Below are positions 1-5,492 of a DNA stretch of 5,492 bases, piece by piece. The stretch is from Roseburia sp. (GTDB lineage: Bacteria; Bacillota; Clostridia; Lachnospirales; Lachnospiraceae). Position 1 is the stretch's first letter, and the number at the start of each line of letters is the position of its first letter. A program made the translations under genes and the position numbers. The stretch is taken from NCBI GenBank assembly GCA_030844625.1, contig JAUUNJ010000198.1:1-5492 (forward strand), given 5' to 3'. The notes beneath the pieces were generated by a model, which did no database searches, had not been told where the DNA came from, and saw only the letters and a list, made by a program, of their open reading frames with translations.

Positions 1-930
1 AACAACTGGAAATATATCCCTCTTCTGCTTGGAGGATTCCTCTTTTACAAAATAGCTTCTGCTATTATTAATGCATACTATCATATCACATTAACCGAAT
101 ATCAGGGAATCGGACAGATTCATCTTCTTTCCTTATGGGAATACCGGCAGGCTTTTACTAAAGTTTATAATGAGTTATCTCACCTGTTTTCTTTCAATGA
201 AGCTCTCAACGTATATTGGTATGGATATGCCAACCGCATTGTATTTGCTCTGCTCCTACTCTGCACTGTCTATCTGATTTTGAAAAATAAATTGTATAGG
301 CAGCCACTTGCTTGCCTTACCGGAATACTCTGTATCATCTGCCTGCCTCTTACTGTATGTTTTTTATTTTTTGTATCATCCGACGTCTGGTATCACACAC
401 TGATGGAGATGGGAGCCTGCTTTATTTACCTGCTATTGCTCTGTTATCTGGAACATGGCTGTGAAAAAACATATTTTGAAAAAATCATAAAATCTATCGG
501 AATTGTTGTACTTTGTTATCTTTCCTTCTACAACATCCGAAATGCCAATATCTGCTATAATGAGATGAACCTGAGCTACGAAAAAAGCTATAGCATTGCC
601 AGCAATGTATTAGACCGCATAGAAGATCTGGACGAGTTTCCTGAGATATCCAAGGTTGCCATCATTGGAACCTACCACACCTATTCTTCTAATATTGGCG
701 GAACTGTACCTTATATTATTGGTGTAGATCAGGATAACTTCTTAAATCTTGATTTTCACTATTTTGCTATGTGGAATTACTGTTTTGGTATTCAGCTTGA
801 CCAAGCCAGCAGTGAAGAGATTGCTGCCATCAAACAGACCGAAGAGTACCAGAAGCTTGATTCCTATCCATCAAAAAACTGTATTGCAGTAATTCATGAC
901 ATTATTGTGATAAAGCTGCCAGAAGAATAG
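1..930 (+). CDS. GtrII-type (Glucos_trans_II) membrane glycosyltransferase, 5'-truncated by window edge
   Basis: The frame is open from base 1 to the TAG at 928-930, giving 309 residues of a C-terminal part; the true start lies outside. Hydrophobic, probably membrane-spanning stretches lie near residues 5-22, 78-96, 102-124, 136-151 and 166-177. A soluble tail of about 130 residues follows. The tail pattern is what I recall from the Glucos_trans_II family: an N-x-N-x-C-Y segment (181-186), a stretch of the YEKSYSIASNVLDRIE type (193-207), then a late YPSKNCIAVIHDIIVIKL segment (289-306). Family members usually have about 500-550 residues, so some 200 or more are missing. They are thought to transfer a sugar from a polyprenyl-phosphate carrier to a glycan on the outer face of the membrane. 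The convergent GT2 gene at 1024-1977 is a plausible supplier of that lipid-linked sugar. An internal TTG at 280 could be mistaken for a start, but coding potential continues upstream. The family call rests on remembered patterns, not a search. Confidence 0.78.
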   Translation, partial: NNWKYIPLLLGGFLFYKIASAIINAYYHITLTEYQGIGQIHLLSLWEYRQAFTKVYNELSHLFSFNEALNVYWYGYANRIVFALLLLCTVYLILKNKLYRQPLACLTGILCIICLPLTVCFLFFVSSDVWYHTLMEMGACFIYLLLLCYLEHGCEKTYFEKIIKSIGIVVLCYLSFYNIRNANICYNEMNLSYEKSYSIASNVLDRIEDLDEFPEISKVAIIGTYHTYSSNIGGTVPYIIGVDQDNFLNLDFHYFAMWNYCFGIQLDQASSEEIAAIKQTEEYQKLDSYPSKNCIAVIHDIIVIKLPEE

Positions 931-931
931 A

Positions 932-980
932 AAAAAGTGCTGCAACTTTGAAAAATTCAGAGCTGCAGCACTTTTTCTAT
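932..980. terminator. Bidirectional rho-independent terminator between convergent genes
   Basis: Bases 932-944 (AAAAAGTGCTGCA) pair perfectly over 13 bp with 964-976 (TGCAGCACTTTTT). After one A/C mismatch, five more pairs (946-950 with 958-962, one of them G-T) extend the stem to a 7-base loop at 951-957. The + strand reads CTTTTTCTATTCTTCTTT after the stem, and the - strand reads a T run from 936 down to 931. It lies directly after the stop of the GtrII-like gene and about 50 bp beyond the stop of the GT2 gene, so it can serve both. Confidence 0.93.
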
Positions 981-1023
981 TCTTCTTTCTCTTGTTTTGG
1001 TAAACATTTATCCATGTTCAGAC

Positions 1024-1977
1024 TCACTTATTTTTTTCCGTTTCTTCGTCATTGCTTTTCTGAATAATATAATGCGGTCTTTTCTTCACTTCCATATAGG
1101 TCTTAGACAGATATTGTCCCATGATTCCCATACAGAACAATTGAATTCCACCAACAAACGTAATGATACATACCAGGGATGGCCATCCACTGACCGGATC
1201 TCCAAAAATAAGCTTTCGAACAATGATAAATATGATTGCAACAAAAGAAATAAACGTCATCAAAATTCCAAGGTAAGAAGAAATCATCAGCGGAACATTT
1301 GAAAAATTGACAATGCCATCCAGAGAATACGCCAAAAGCTTCCAGAAACTCCACTTTGTCTCTCCTGCTGTTCTCTCTATATTCTCATATTCCAGCCATT
1401 TTGTCCGATAACCAACCCATCCAAAAATTCCTTTGGAAAAGCGATTATACTCTGATAATGCAAGAACACTGTTCACCATATCTCTCGTCATCATACGAAA
1501 ATCTCTGGCTCCATCTACGATATCAGCATCGGATATCCTGCGTATCAGTTTATAAAAGCATCTGGCGCAAAAAGAACGTACCATCGGTTCCCCTTTACGA
1601 CTTACACGTCTTGTTGCCACACTGTCATATTCTCCTGACTCAAGTGTACTTATCATCTCTGGAAGAAGTGCCGGTGGATCCTGCATATCTGCATCCATGA
1701 TCACAACATAATCTCCTCTGGCATTATTAAGTCCTGCATAAATTGCCGCCTCTTTGCCAAAGTTTCTTGAGAATGAATAATACTTCACATGTCCATCTTT
1801 CTGTGCCAGTCCACACACTTTCTGTTCTGTATAATCATTAGATCCATCATCCACGAACAATATCTCATAATCACATTGCCCATTCGTCATCACATCCGTA
1901 ACCGCAGCATATATTGTCTCTACTGTCTTCTCTTCGTTGTAACATGGAATAATTATGCTGAGCAATTTTCTGTCCAT
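1024..1977 (-). CDS. GtrB/DPM1-like family 2 glycosyltransferase (polyprenyl-phosphate sugar synthase)
   Basis: This is a complete gene of 317 residues. It starts at ATG 1977-1975, preceded by AGAGG (1992-1988) at 10 nt spacing, and stops with TGA at 1026-1024. The N-terminal GT-A domain has the SIIIPCYNEE opening (7-16), the nucleotide-binding FVDDGS (41-46), the metal-binding D-A-D within MDADMQDPP (94-102), a DGARDFRMMTR segment (155-165) and R-x-x-G-E-T-K-W (202-209). Two hydrophobic helices follow at about 226-253 and 265-289, with a short charged tail. This architecture is typical of GtrB, DPM1 and CsbB-like enzymes, which transfer a sugar from a nucleotide donor to undecaprenyl phosphate on the cytoplasmic face. 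The sugar cannot be read from the sequence. The gene is convergent with the GtrII-like gene, its likely partner, and appears monocistronic. No GtrA/GtcA-type flippase gene is in the window. No convincing promoter was found; a TATAAC at 2093-2088 lacks a well-spaced -35 box. Confidence 0.95.
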   Translation of the reverse strand: MDRKLLSIIIPCYNEEKTVETIYAAVTDVMTNGQCDYEILFVDDGSNDYTEQKVCGLAQKDGHVKYYSFSRNFGKEAAIYAGLNNARGDYVVIMDADMQDPPALLPEMISTLESGEYDSVATRRVSRKGEPMVRSFCARCFYKLIRRISDADIVDGARDFRMMTRDMVNSVLALSEYNRFSKGIFGWVGYRTKWLEYENIERTAGETKWSFWKLLAYSLDGIVNFSNVPLMISSYLGILMTFISFVAIIFIIVRKLIFGDPVSGWPSLVCIITFVGGIQLFCMGIMGQYLSKTYMEVKKRPHYIIQKSNDEETEKNK

Positions 1978-2066
1978 TCTTCCGCTACCTCTTTCCTGTC
2001 TCCGCCACGCTCAAAAGGATACATCCCGACATCTCTGCTGATCATGTACTCACATCCGTTCCGGCT

Positions 2067-2095
2067 TTGCATGTATCTGTAAGTTATGTTATAAT
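2067..2095 (+). promoter_or_regulatory. Extended -10 sigmaA-type promoter of the wzy-like gene
   Basis: A perfect TATAAT lies at 2090-2095. A TG dinucleotide one base upstream (2087-2088) makes it an extended -10. A partial -35 box, TTGCAT at 2067-2072 (TTG conserved), sits at a 17-bp spacing. Transcription would start near 2102, leaving a leader of about 60 nt before the ATG at 2163. The promoter lies inside the divergent intergenic region, and its -10 box overlaps the first unit of the 12-bp repeat at 2092-2115. Confidence 0.7.
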
Positions 2096-2115
2096 GTACA
2101 TATTAATGTGCATAT
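2092..2115. repeat. Two tandem 12-bp units at the promoter, possible operator
   Basis: TAATGTACATAT (2092-2103) is followed without a gap by TAATGTGCATAT (2104-2115), with a single A/G difference. Each unit holds a dyad: ATGTACAT (2094-2101) is a perfect 8-bp palindrome and ATGTGCAT (2106-2113) a near-perfect one. The pair runs from the -10 box across the expected transcription start, where a bound repressor would block initiation. An operator role is inference; in AT-rich DNA such a repeat could also arise by chance slippage. Confidence 0.45.
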
Positions 2116-2148
2116 GTAACAGGTACTGCATAGCAGACATTTTCGTTC

Positions 2149-2153
2149 AGGAG
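2149..2153 (+). promoter_or_regulatory. Ribosome binding site that sets the wzy-like start
   Basis: AGGAG at 2149-2153 lies 9 nt before the ATG at 2163. The frame is open further up to a TTG at 2067. That longer form would begin inside the -35 box and translate across the promoter, so the start at 2163 is preferred. Confidence 0.85.
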
Positions 2154-2162
2154 ACTACACTT

Positions 2163-3317
2163 ATGAATATATTAATAGAAAAATTAAAACAGCGCAATGC
2201 GATTTCTACAATCTTTTTATACATTCTCTATTTTCTGCTTGGAATGTATTACCCTCTTTTCAGTTTCATGCGTCAGACCGTACCGCAGTATTGGGGACAG
2301 GTTACACTTTTTTATCATATACTGCTGATATTGCTTCTGGCAAAAGTACTCCTTCAGAAAAACTCTGTTTTTGACTGGATTTTTTTGGCTGGATTGTTTT
2401 ATCTCTGTTATAAAAGCTACCAGTATAATTATGATTTCTATAATATTTTCGGTACCATGATGTTCCTCTGCTGTGCCAAAAATATAGAAATAAAAAAAAT
2501 TGTAAAATTAGATTTATATATCCGTATTGTACGCAGTGTCTTGTTTCTCACCTTACCTTTTATGGGCTTAATGATCAATAAAATAAATGTATGGATTGGT
2601 GGAAGAACCCGCACCTTCTTCGGATGGACTCACGCTAATATGATGGGGCTTGATTTTTTACTTTTGGCAATGGACATTATGTATCTCCGAAAAGAATGTA
2701 AGAAATGGTACGACTGTATCCTATATGCTGTTTTTATCATTTTTTTGGACAGAACAGCTAATAGCAGAACCGCTGAGGTCATTATTGCCATGTTAATTGT
2801 CATCCACTTATTGTCAATTGTCATACCAAAAAACTGGTTTCATAAAATGATGGTACTATTTACATCTGGAGCATTTCTTCTATGTGTTGGTATTCCATTT
2901 ATCGGAAGTTATTTATATATCCACAAACCGGAATTATTTTTACAACATGACGGAACCATGCTCTCAAGAATTCAATTGACCACTACTTTCTATCTAAGAA
3001 ATGGTGGCTTTGGTTTCTATGGATTTCCTATAGAAGATCAAGATTGCCTTGACATGATGTTCTCTTATATTGGACTTCATTGGGGAACCGCAGCTTTCAT
3101 CATTATTTCAGCAGCTATTATATATGCCATTTATAAGGCATCCAGAGAACAGCATACCAGCTTCCTGATCTTGCTTTTCTTCTTCCTTGTATATGGCTGG
3201 GCAGAAGTTGCACCTATCTATCCTGTATATTCTTATCTGTCGCTCTTATTAGGCTATTACATTATGAACCGCAAGCCATTTTATTGTAAGCGTCCATATA
3301 CCTGCGCTAATTTCTAA
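2163..3317 (+). CDS. Wzy-like polysaccharide polymerase (O-antigen polymerase/ligase superfamily)
   Basis: The gene encodes a 384-residue, strongly hydrophobic protein with roughly ten predicted membrane spans, for example near 13-30, 46-64, 68-83, 124-138, 160-174, 184-196, 204-221, 229-247, 307-324 and 333-347. Function is inferred from motifs typical of the Wzy/WaaL superfamily. These are R-x-R-x-F-F-G-W-x-H-A-N (148-159, like the family's GF-hPN signature), N-S-R (200-202, in the usual SR position before a membrane span), and a mostly extracytoplasmic loop at about 250-300. The loop carries MLSR (266-269), the equivalent of the common 'ltgR', then GFYGF (284-288) and D-x-M-F-S-Y-I-G (297-304). 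Such proteins join lipid-linked repeat units at the outer membrane face; the conserved arginines are thought to contact substrate. Length fits the family (about 380-450). It has its own promoter and a terminator directly downstream, so it looks monocistronic. Sequence conservation in this family is very low; a ligase of the same fold is the main alternative. Confidence 0.8.
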   Translation: MNILIEKLKQRNAISTIFLYILYFLLGMYYPLFSFMRQTVPQYWGQVTLFYHILLILLLAKVLLQKNSVFDWIFLAGLFYLCYKSYQYNYDFYNIFGTMMFLCCAKNIEIKKIVKLDLYIRIVRSVLFLTLPFMGLMINKINVWIGGRTRTFFGWTHANMMGLDFLLLAMDIMYLRKECKKWYDCILYAVFIIFLDRTANSRTAEVIIAMLIVIHLLSIVIPKNWFHKMMVLFTSGAFLLCVGIPFIGSYLYIHKPELFLQHDGTMLSRIQLTTTFYLRNGGFGFYGFPIEDQDCLDMMFSYIGLHWGTAAFIIISAAIIYAIYKASREQHTSFLILLFFFLVYGWAEVAPIYPVYSYLSLLLGYYIMNRKPFYCKRPYTCANF

Positions 3318-3320
3318 ATA

Positions 3321-3356
3321 ACACATGCATCGTCTTTGCCAGATGCATGCGTTTTA
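3321..3356. terminator. Terminator hairpin after the wzy-like gene
   Basis: Bases 3324-3331 (CATGCATC) pair with 3342-3349 (GATGCATG). Two further outer pairs (3321-3322 with 3351-3352) follow across one A/C mismatch. GTTTT (3351-3355) comes after it on the + strand, only 3 nt beyond the polymerase stop codon. Read on the - strand the hairpin is followed by TTATTT, so it could also have ended the decayed licD transcript. The T tracts are short, so efficiency may be moderate. Confidence 0.75.
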
Positions 3357-3367
3357 CTACATTTATT

Positions 3368-3950
3368 TATACCATAGTCCTAATACCAAGCATCCACCTT
3401 CATATCAGATGGGTGCTGAATTGATATTTTTCAAATGGAACCATTACTGTTTCATCAAACCATTTACGTAAAAATATCTCTTTCTTTCCCCCTGAAAGCC
3501 ATACGACACATCCAATATAGTTACTATCCTCATACTCCTTCAATTTAACAAGTTGATTGAGTTTTTTTGAAAATAGTCATAAGTAACCGCTTCTTTTTCA
3601 GTTGTTCCAAGTCCATCATATGGATATATGTCTATAAACACTCCCATACCATATGGTTTTTCATTCTCCATTTTTATTATATATCGGTCATCACTAATTC
3701 TCGTGATCATATATGGATATTCCTTACACTCCTCCAAATTAAATATACGCCAATCAGGATATTCTTCCCTATGTATCTTCATGTATTCTAAAAACCAATC
3801 ATAATCCCTGCGCGGCATCATGATATCCACATCATCATCCCATGGAATATACCCATGATGTCAAACGGATCCTATAAATGTTCCATATATTAAAGAATAT
3901 CTAAAATTCTGTTCTTCACATCTATATTTTCTAGTCACCTATTTCAATAC
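3368..3950 (-). pseudogene. licD-family phosphotransferase pseudogene (multiple stops, frame changes, internal deletion)
   Basis: Three - strand frames give collinear pieces of a LicD protein. Piece one runs from about 3950 to 3540. It contains RYSLIYGTFIGSV, then a TGA at 3863-3861, then HHGYIPWDDDVD (nucleotidyltransferase metal-binding core, 3860-3825), MMPRRDYDWFLE and VFIDIYPYDGLG. Piece two, in another frame from 3543 to about 3415, reads LKEYEDSNYIGCVVW and WFDETVMVPFEKYQF, the usual LicD C-terminal block. Piece three, in the third frame from 3415, reads PSDMKVDAWY, a TAG (3382-3380), then DYG, resembling the family's final YGDYM. The TGA sits where family members have the Arg of the G-a-v-R-H motif, so a CGA-to-TGA change is likely. 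Another TAG lies at 3941-3939. The span covers about 194 codons against roughly 260-280 in intact LicD; the N-terminus and 60 or more central residues are missing. LicD proteins attach phosphocholine or related phospho-groups to surface glycans. This copy cannot make a functional enzyme. The longest open piece is 96 codons from a GTG at 3830 and lacks most of the active-site motif. Confidence 0.87.
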
Positions 3951-3952
3951 AT

Positions 3953-3994
3953 GAAAATGCGGTATCAACAATTCATTAATCATTGATAACCGCA
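3953..3994 (-). terminator. Possible terminator downstream of the chain-length regulator gene
   Basis: An imperfect hairpin lies at 3958-3994: TGCGGT (3958-3963) and ATCAA (3964-3968) pair with TTGAT (3983-3987) and ACCGCA (3989-3994), with one bulged A at 3988. Two mismatches and three more A-T pairs lead to a 4-base loop. On the - strand it is followed by TTTTC (3957-3953). It lies about 75 nt past the stop of the gene ending at 4068 and just upstream of the licD remnant. The short T tract keeps this tentative. Confidence 0.5.
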
Positions 3995-4067
3995 CTCACT
4001 AAAAACATTCCATGATAAAAGCATATTGTTTTTTACTAATATCATTTTTAAACCAACTATTCCAATT

Positions 4068-5492
4068 CTAATATGAATCGCTTCCGACAATTACACTTCC
4101 AAGTACTTCAACCTGGCAGCGCCGGCAAAGTTCTACAGCCTCCCTGATCTGATTTCTTTCAGATTTCATCAACTGCTCTACAAAGACTGCACTATCTGCA
4201 CTCTCTAATTGTTTCAGTACTTCCGTATTATCAGAGACCAGACTATCTGTACTTGTTACATTCATTCCAAGTTCTCTTAATTTCTCCACAAGACTATCTG
4301 CCTGTTTCTTCAAATTCTGGTCACTTTCTGAACACGCAACCAAAAGATTTCGCTTGTCCTTCTGTCCTGCAAGCATTGCTACTTCATGACTGATACGTGT
4401 TAATAAAAGTTCATTATTCTCACTCTTCTTATCATGCGCAAACCAGGAATCAATCCATCGATCAATAATATTACGCTTTCCATTCTCATTGCTTCCAAGC
4501 ACAGTTCCAAATACCGGAAGATTCGTAATTATCTTCACTTCATCTACATCTTTCACTGTCTGTGTCATAATGTAAACAACTGCATACCAACATACTGCAA
4601 GGAACATACCTGCAAGAAGTCCGATCAAAATATACTTCATGCTAATGTACTGTACATTAGCTGTTATTTCCGCCGTTTCATCTGTATTTTCTTTTGACGT
4701 GGTCTTATCTTCAATACCTTTTACAAGCAGATTGTAATATGTCATCTGCTTCTCCGAAAGCCCTGAAGAAATATTTTTCAATGCAGTATATGCGTCATTT
4801 ACTGCATTGACCACATCTGACTTCTGCATATTGAGATTGCTATCACTGGATATATGATACTGCTCCGAAATAGCATTTACTGTATAATTTCCAAATATCT
4901 GCTGTAATTGCTCTGTATATTCCAGCACCCGTTTCTTCACAATTTCTGCAACCTGCTCACACTGTTCCTCGCTGCCCGCATAAATCTGAATGCTCAGAAT
5001 GCCAGAGTTTTTGTCTTTCTGAAGCTTTATAATATCATTATTCTGTCCATTCTCCGTATCTGTGACTGATATCAATTCCCTGACTGACGTATTTGCATAT
5101 TCTTCTCCAAATACCTGTATGATTGCTGTACAAGTATCTTCATCTAATAATGCATTCTCATACATCGTAAAGATATTAGAAAGTTCTTCATCTGCCTGGT
5201 CTTTCTTAAACTGATAGTTCAGCATCACCGTCGGAATCTCATTTGGATTCAGCTGCATCAGCACTGACTTTTCAAGATATTCTTTGCTTTCCTGATATAA
5301 TTGCGAATTATACTCATACATGGAATATACATGTTCTACCTGTTCCAGCTCATCCGCTGTCAATTCCTCTTTTGCATTTTCAATCTGCTTTTCTATATCC
5401 ACTTCTTCAGTTGTACTTACAGCTGCCGCTTCTGACATACTTTTCTTTACTGAATATAGGTTTGCAGCAACTGCCACAATCAGCATCACAAC
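4068..5492 (-). CDS. Wzz/CpsC-type polysaccharide chain-length regulator with degenerate kinase-like tail, 5'-truncated
   Basis: The frame is open from the window edge (Val-Val-Met-Met-Leu reading in) to TAG 4070-4068, so the start is outside. Residues are numbered here from the GTG at 5489. A hydrophobic stretch at 1-13 is the end of the first membrane helix. About 270 extracytoplasmic residues follow, rich in charged helical sequence (about 30-75 and 170-200). They include KSVLMQLNPNEIPTV (74-88), which resembles the S-x-L-M-x-x-D-P segment of Firmicute CpsC-like proteins. The second membrane helix is at about 285-306, and LPVFGTVLG (324-332) is the typical juxtamembrane Wzz motif. Such proteins oligomerise in the membrane and control polymer length with Wzy and a tyrosine kinase. 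The remaining tail (about 355-473) resembles a shortened BY-kinase: E-x-x-L-x-R (360-365), RNLLVACSESD (380-390), then SADSAVFVEQ (430-439) and CQVEVLGSVIVGSDSY (458-473). It has no GxxGKS/T P-loop and no Walker B-like segment. The protein is longer than split CpsC (about 230) and shorter than Wzc (about 720). No kinase gene is visible in the window; upstream genes are unknown. Confidence 0.85.
   Translation of the reverse strand, partial: VVMLIVAVAANLYSVKKSMSEAAAVSTTEEVDIEKQIENAKEELTADELEQVEHVYSMYEYNSQLYQESKEYLEKSVLMQLNPNEIPTVMLNYQFKKDQADEELSNIFTMYENALLDEDTCTAIIQVFGEEYANTSVRELISVTDTENGQNNDIIKLQKDKNSGILSIQIYAGSEEQCEQVAEIVKKRVLEYTEQLQQIFGNYTVNAISEQYHISSDSNLNMQKSDVVNAVNDAYTALKNISSGLSEKQMTYYNLLVKGIEDKTTSKENTDETAEITANVQYISMKYILIGLLAGMFLAVCWYAVVYIMTQTVKDVDEVKIITNLPVFGTVLGSNENGKRNIIDRWIDSWFAHDKKSENNELLLTRISHEVAMLAGQKDKRNLLVACSESDQNLKKQADSLVEKLRELGMNVTSTDSLVSDNTEVLKQLESADSAVFVEQLMKSERNQIREAVELCRRCQVEVLGSVIVGSDSY

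Noticed and set aside
280..930. A separate gene starting at TTG 280
   Set aside because: The same frame is open and protein-like back to base 1, and no ribosome binding site precedes 280. It is the interior of a larger gene cut by the window edge.
1103..1354. An 83-codon - strand frame inside the GT2 gene
   Set aside because: It is an out-of-frame shadow of the GT2 membrane region, rich in Trp, Cys and Phe as expected from a shifted reading.
997..2082. Open + strand frames at 997-1302, 1356-1700 and 1789-2082
   Set aside because: They lie antisense to the strongly supported GT2 gene (the last one runs on into its upstream region), are low in recognisable protein pattern and have no start signals.
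2067..2162. A 32-codon N-terminal extension of the polymerase
   Set aside because: It would start at the -35 box and include the -10 box. A good AGGAG lies 9 nt before the ATG at 2163.
3540..3830. A functional small 96-codon protein
   Set aside because: It begins at a GTG inside the LicD WDDDVD motif and ends at a frame change. It is a fragment of the pseudogene, with no ribosome binding site.
3861..3863. TGA read as selenocysteine or a recoded codon
   Set aside because: Family members have Arg here. The hairpin nearby is upstream of the codon and not placed like a bacterial SECIS, and other frame lesions show the gene is dead anyway.
3958..3994. Inverted repeat as a miniature transposable element end or attachment site
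   Set aside because: There is only one short imperfect hairpin, with no target duplication or second copy in the window. A terminator for the gene ending at 4068 is simpler.
4434..4697. An 87-codon + strand ORF
   Set aside because: It is antisense to the chain-length regulator, over its juxtamembrane and second membrane helix coding region, with no start signal.
1..5492. CRISPR array, tRNA, rRNA or insertion sequence
   Set aside because: I saw no regularly spaced repeats, tRNA-like cloverleaf, rRNA signature or transposase sequence on either strand.

Overview
The window is a fragment of a cell-surface polysaccharide (capsule/exopolysaccharide) locus. The base composition is AT-rich and the ribosome binding sites are of the AGGAG/AGAGG type. 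The gene families fit a Gram-positive gut Firmicute, most likely Lachnospiraceae; that placement is inferred from family style and composition, and I cannot name a species.

Layout. Positions 1-930 (+) are the 3' part of a multi-membrane-span sugar transferase of the GtrII/Glucos_trans_II type. It ends at a long bidirectional terminator. Convergent to it, 1024-1977 (-) is an intact GtrB/DPM1-like family 2 glycosyltransferase with two C-terminal membrane spans. A divergent intergenic region (1978-2162) follows. It carries an extended -10 promoter and a 12-bp tandem repeat in front of a Wzy-like polysaccharide polymerase (2163-3317, +), which is closed by a second terminator. Positions 3368-3950 (-) hold a decayed licD gene (phosphocholine/phosphotransferase family) with stop codons, frame changes and an internal deletion. 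The window ends with a Wzz/CpsC-type chain-length regulator (4068 to beyond 5492, -). Its cytoplasmic tail looks like a shortened tyrosine-kinase (CpsD/Wzc) domain without its P-loop.

How the genes fit together (inference from families). The GT2 enzyme would load a sugar onto undecaprenyl phosphate. The GtrII-like enzyme would use that lipid-linked sugar outside the membrane to decorate a glycan. The Wzy-like protein would polymerise lipid-linked repeat units, and the Wzz-like protein would set chain length. The LicD remnant suggests that this or an ancestral glycan once carried phosphocholine or another phospho-substituent, and that this activity is lost from this copy.

The strands alternate (+, -, +, -, -) and terminators separate the units. 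This differs from the usual single long polysaccharide operon and suggests a mosaic, recombined locus. I found no tRNA, rRNA, CRISPR array, insertion sequence or transposase. The most noteworthy points are the apparent pseudokinase tail on the chain-length regulator, the licD pseudogene and the repeat-bearing promoter of the polymerase gene. None of these amounts to a demonstrably new system.
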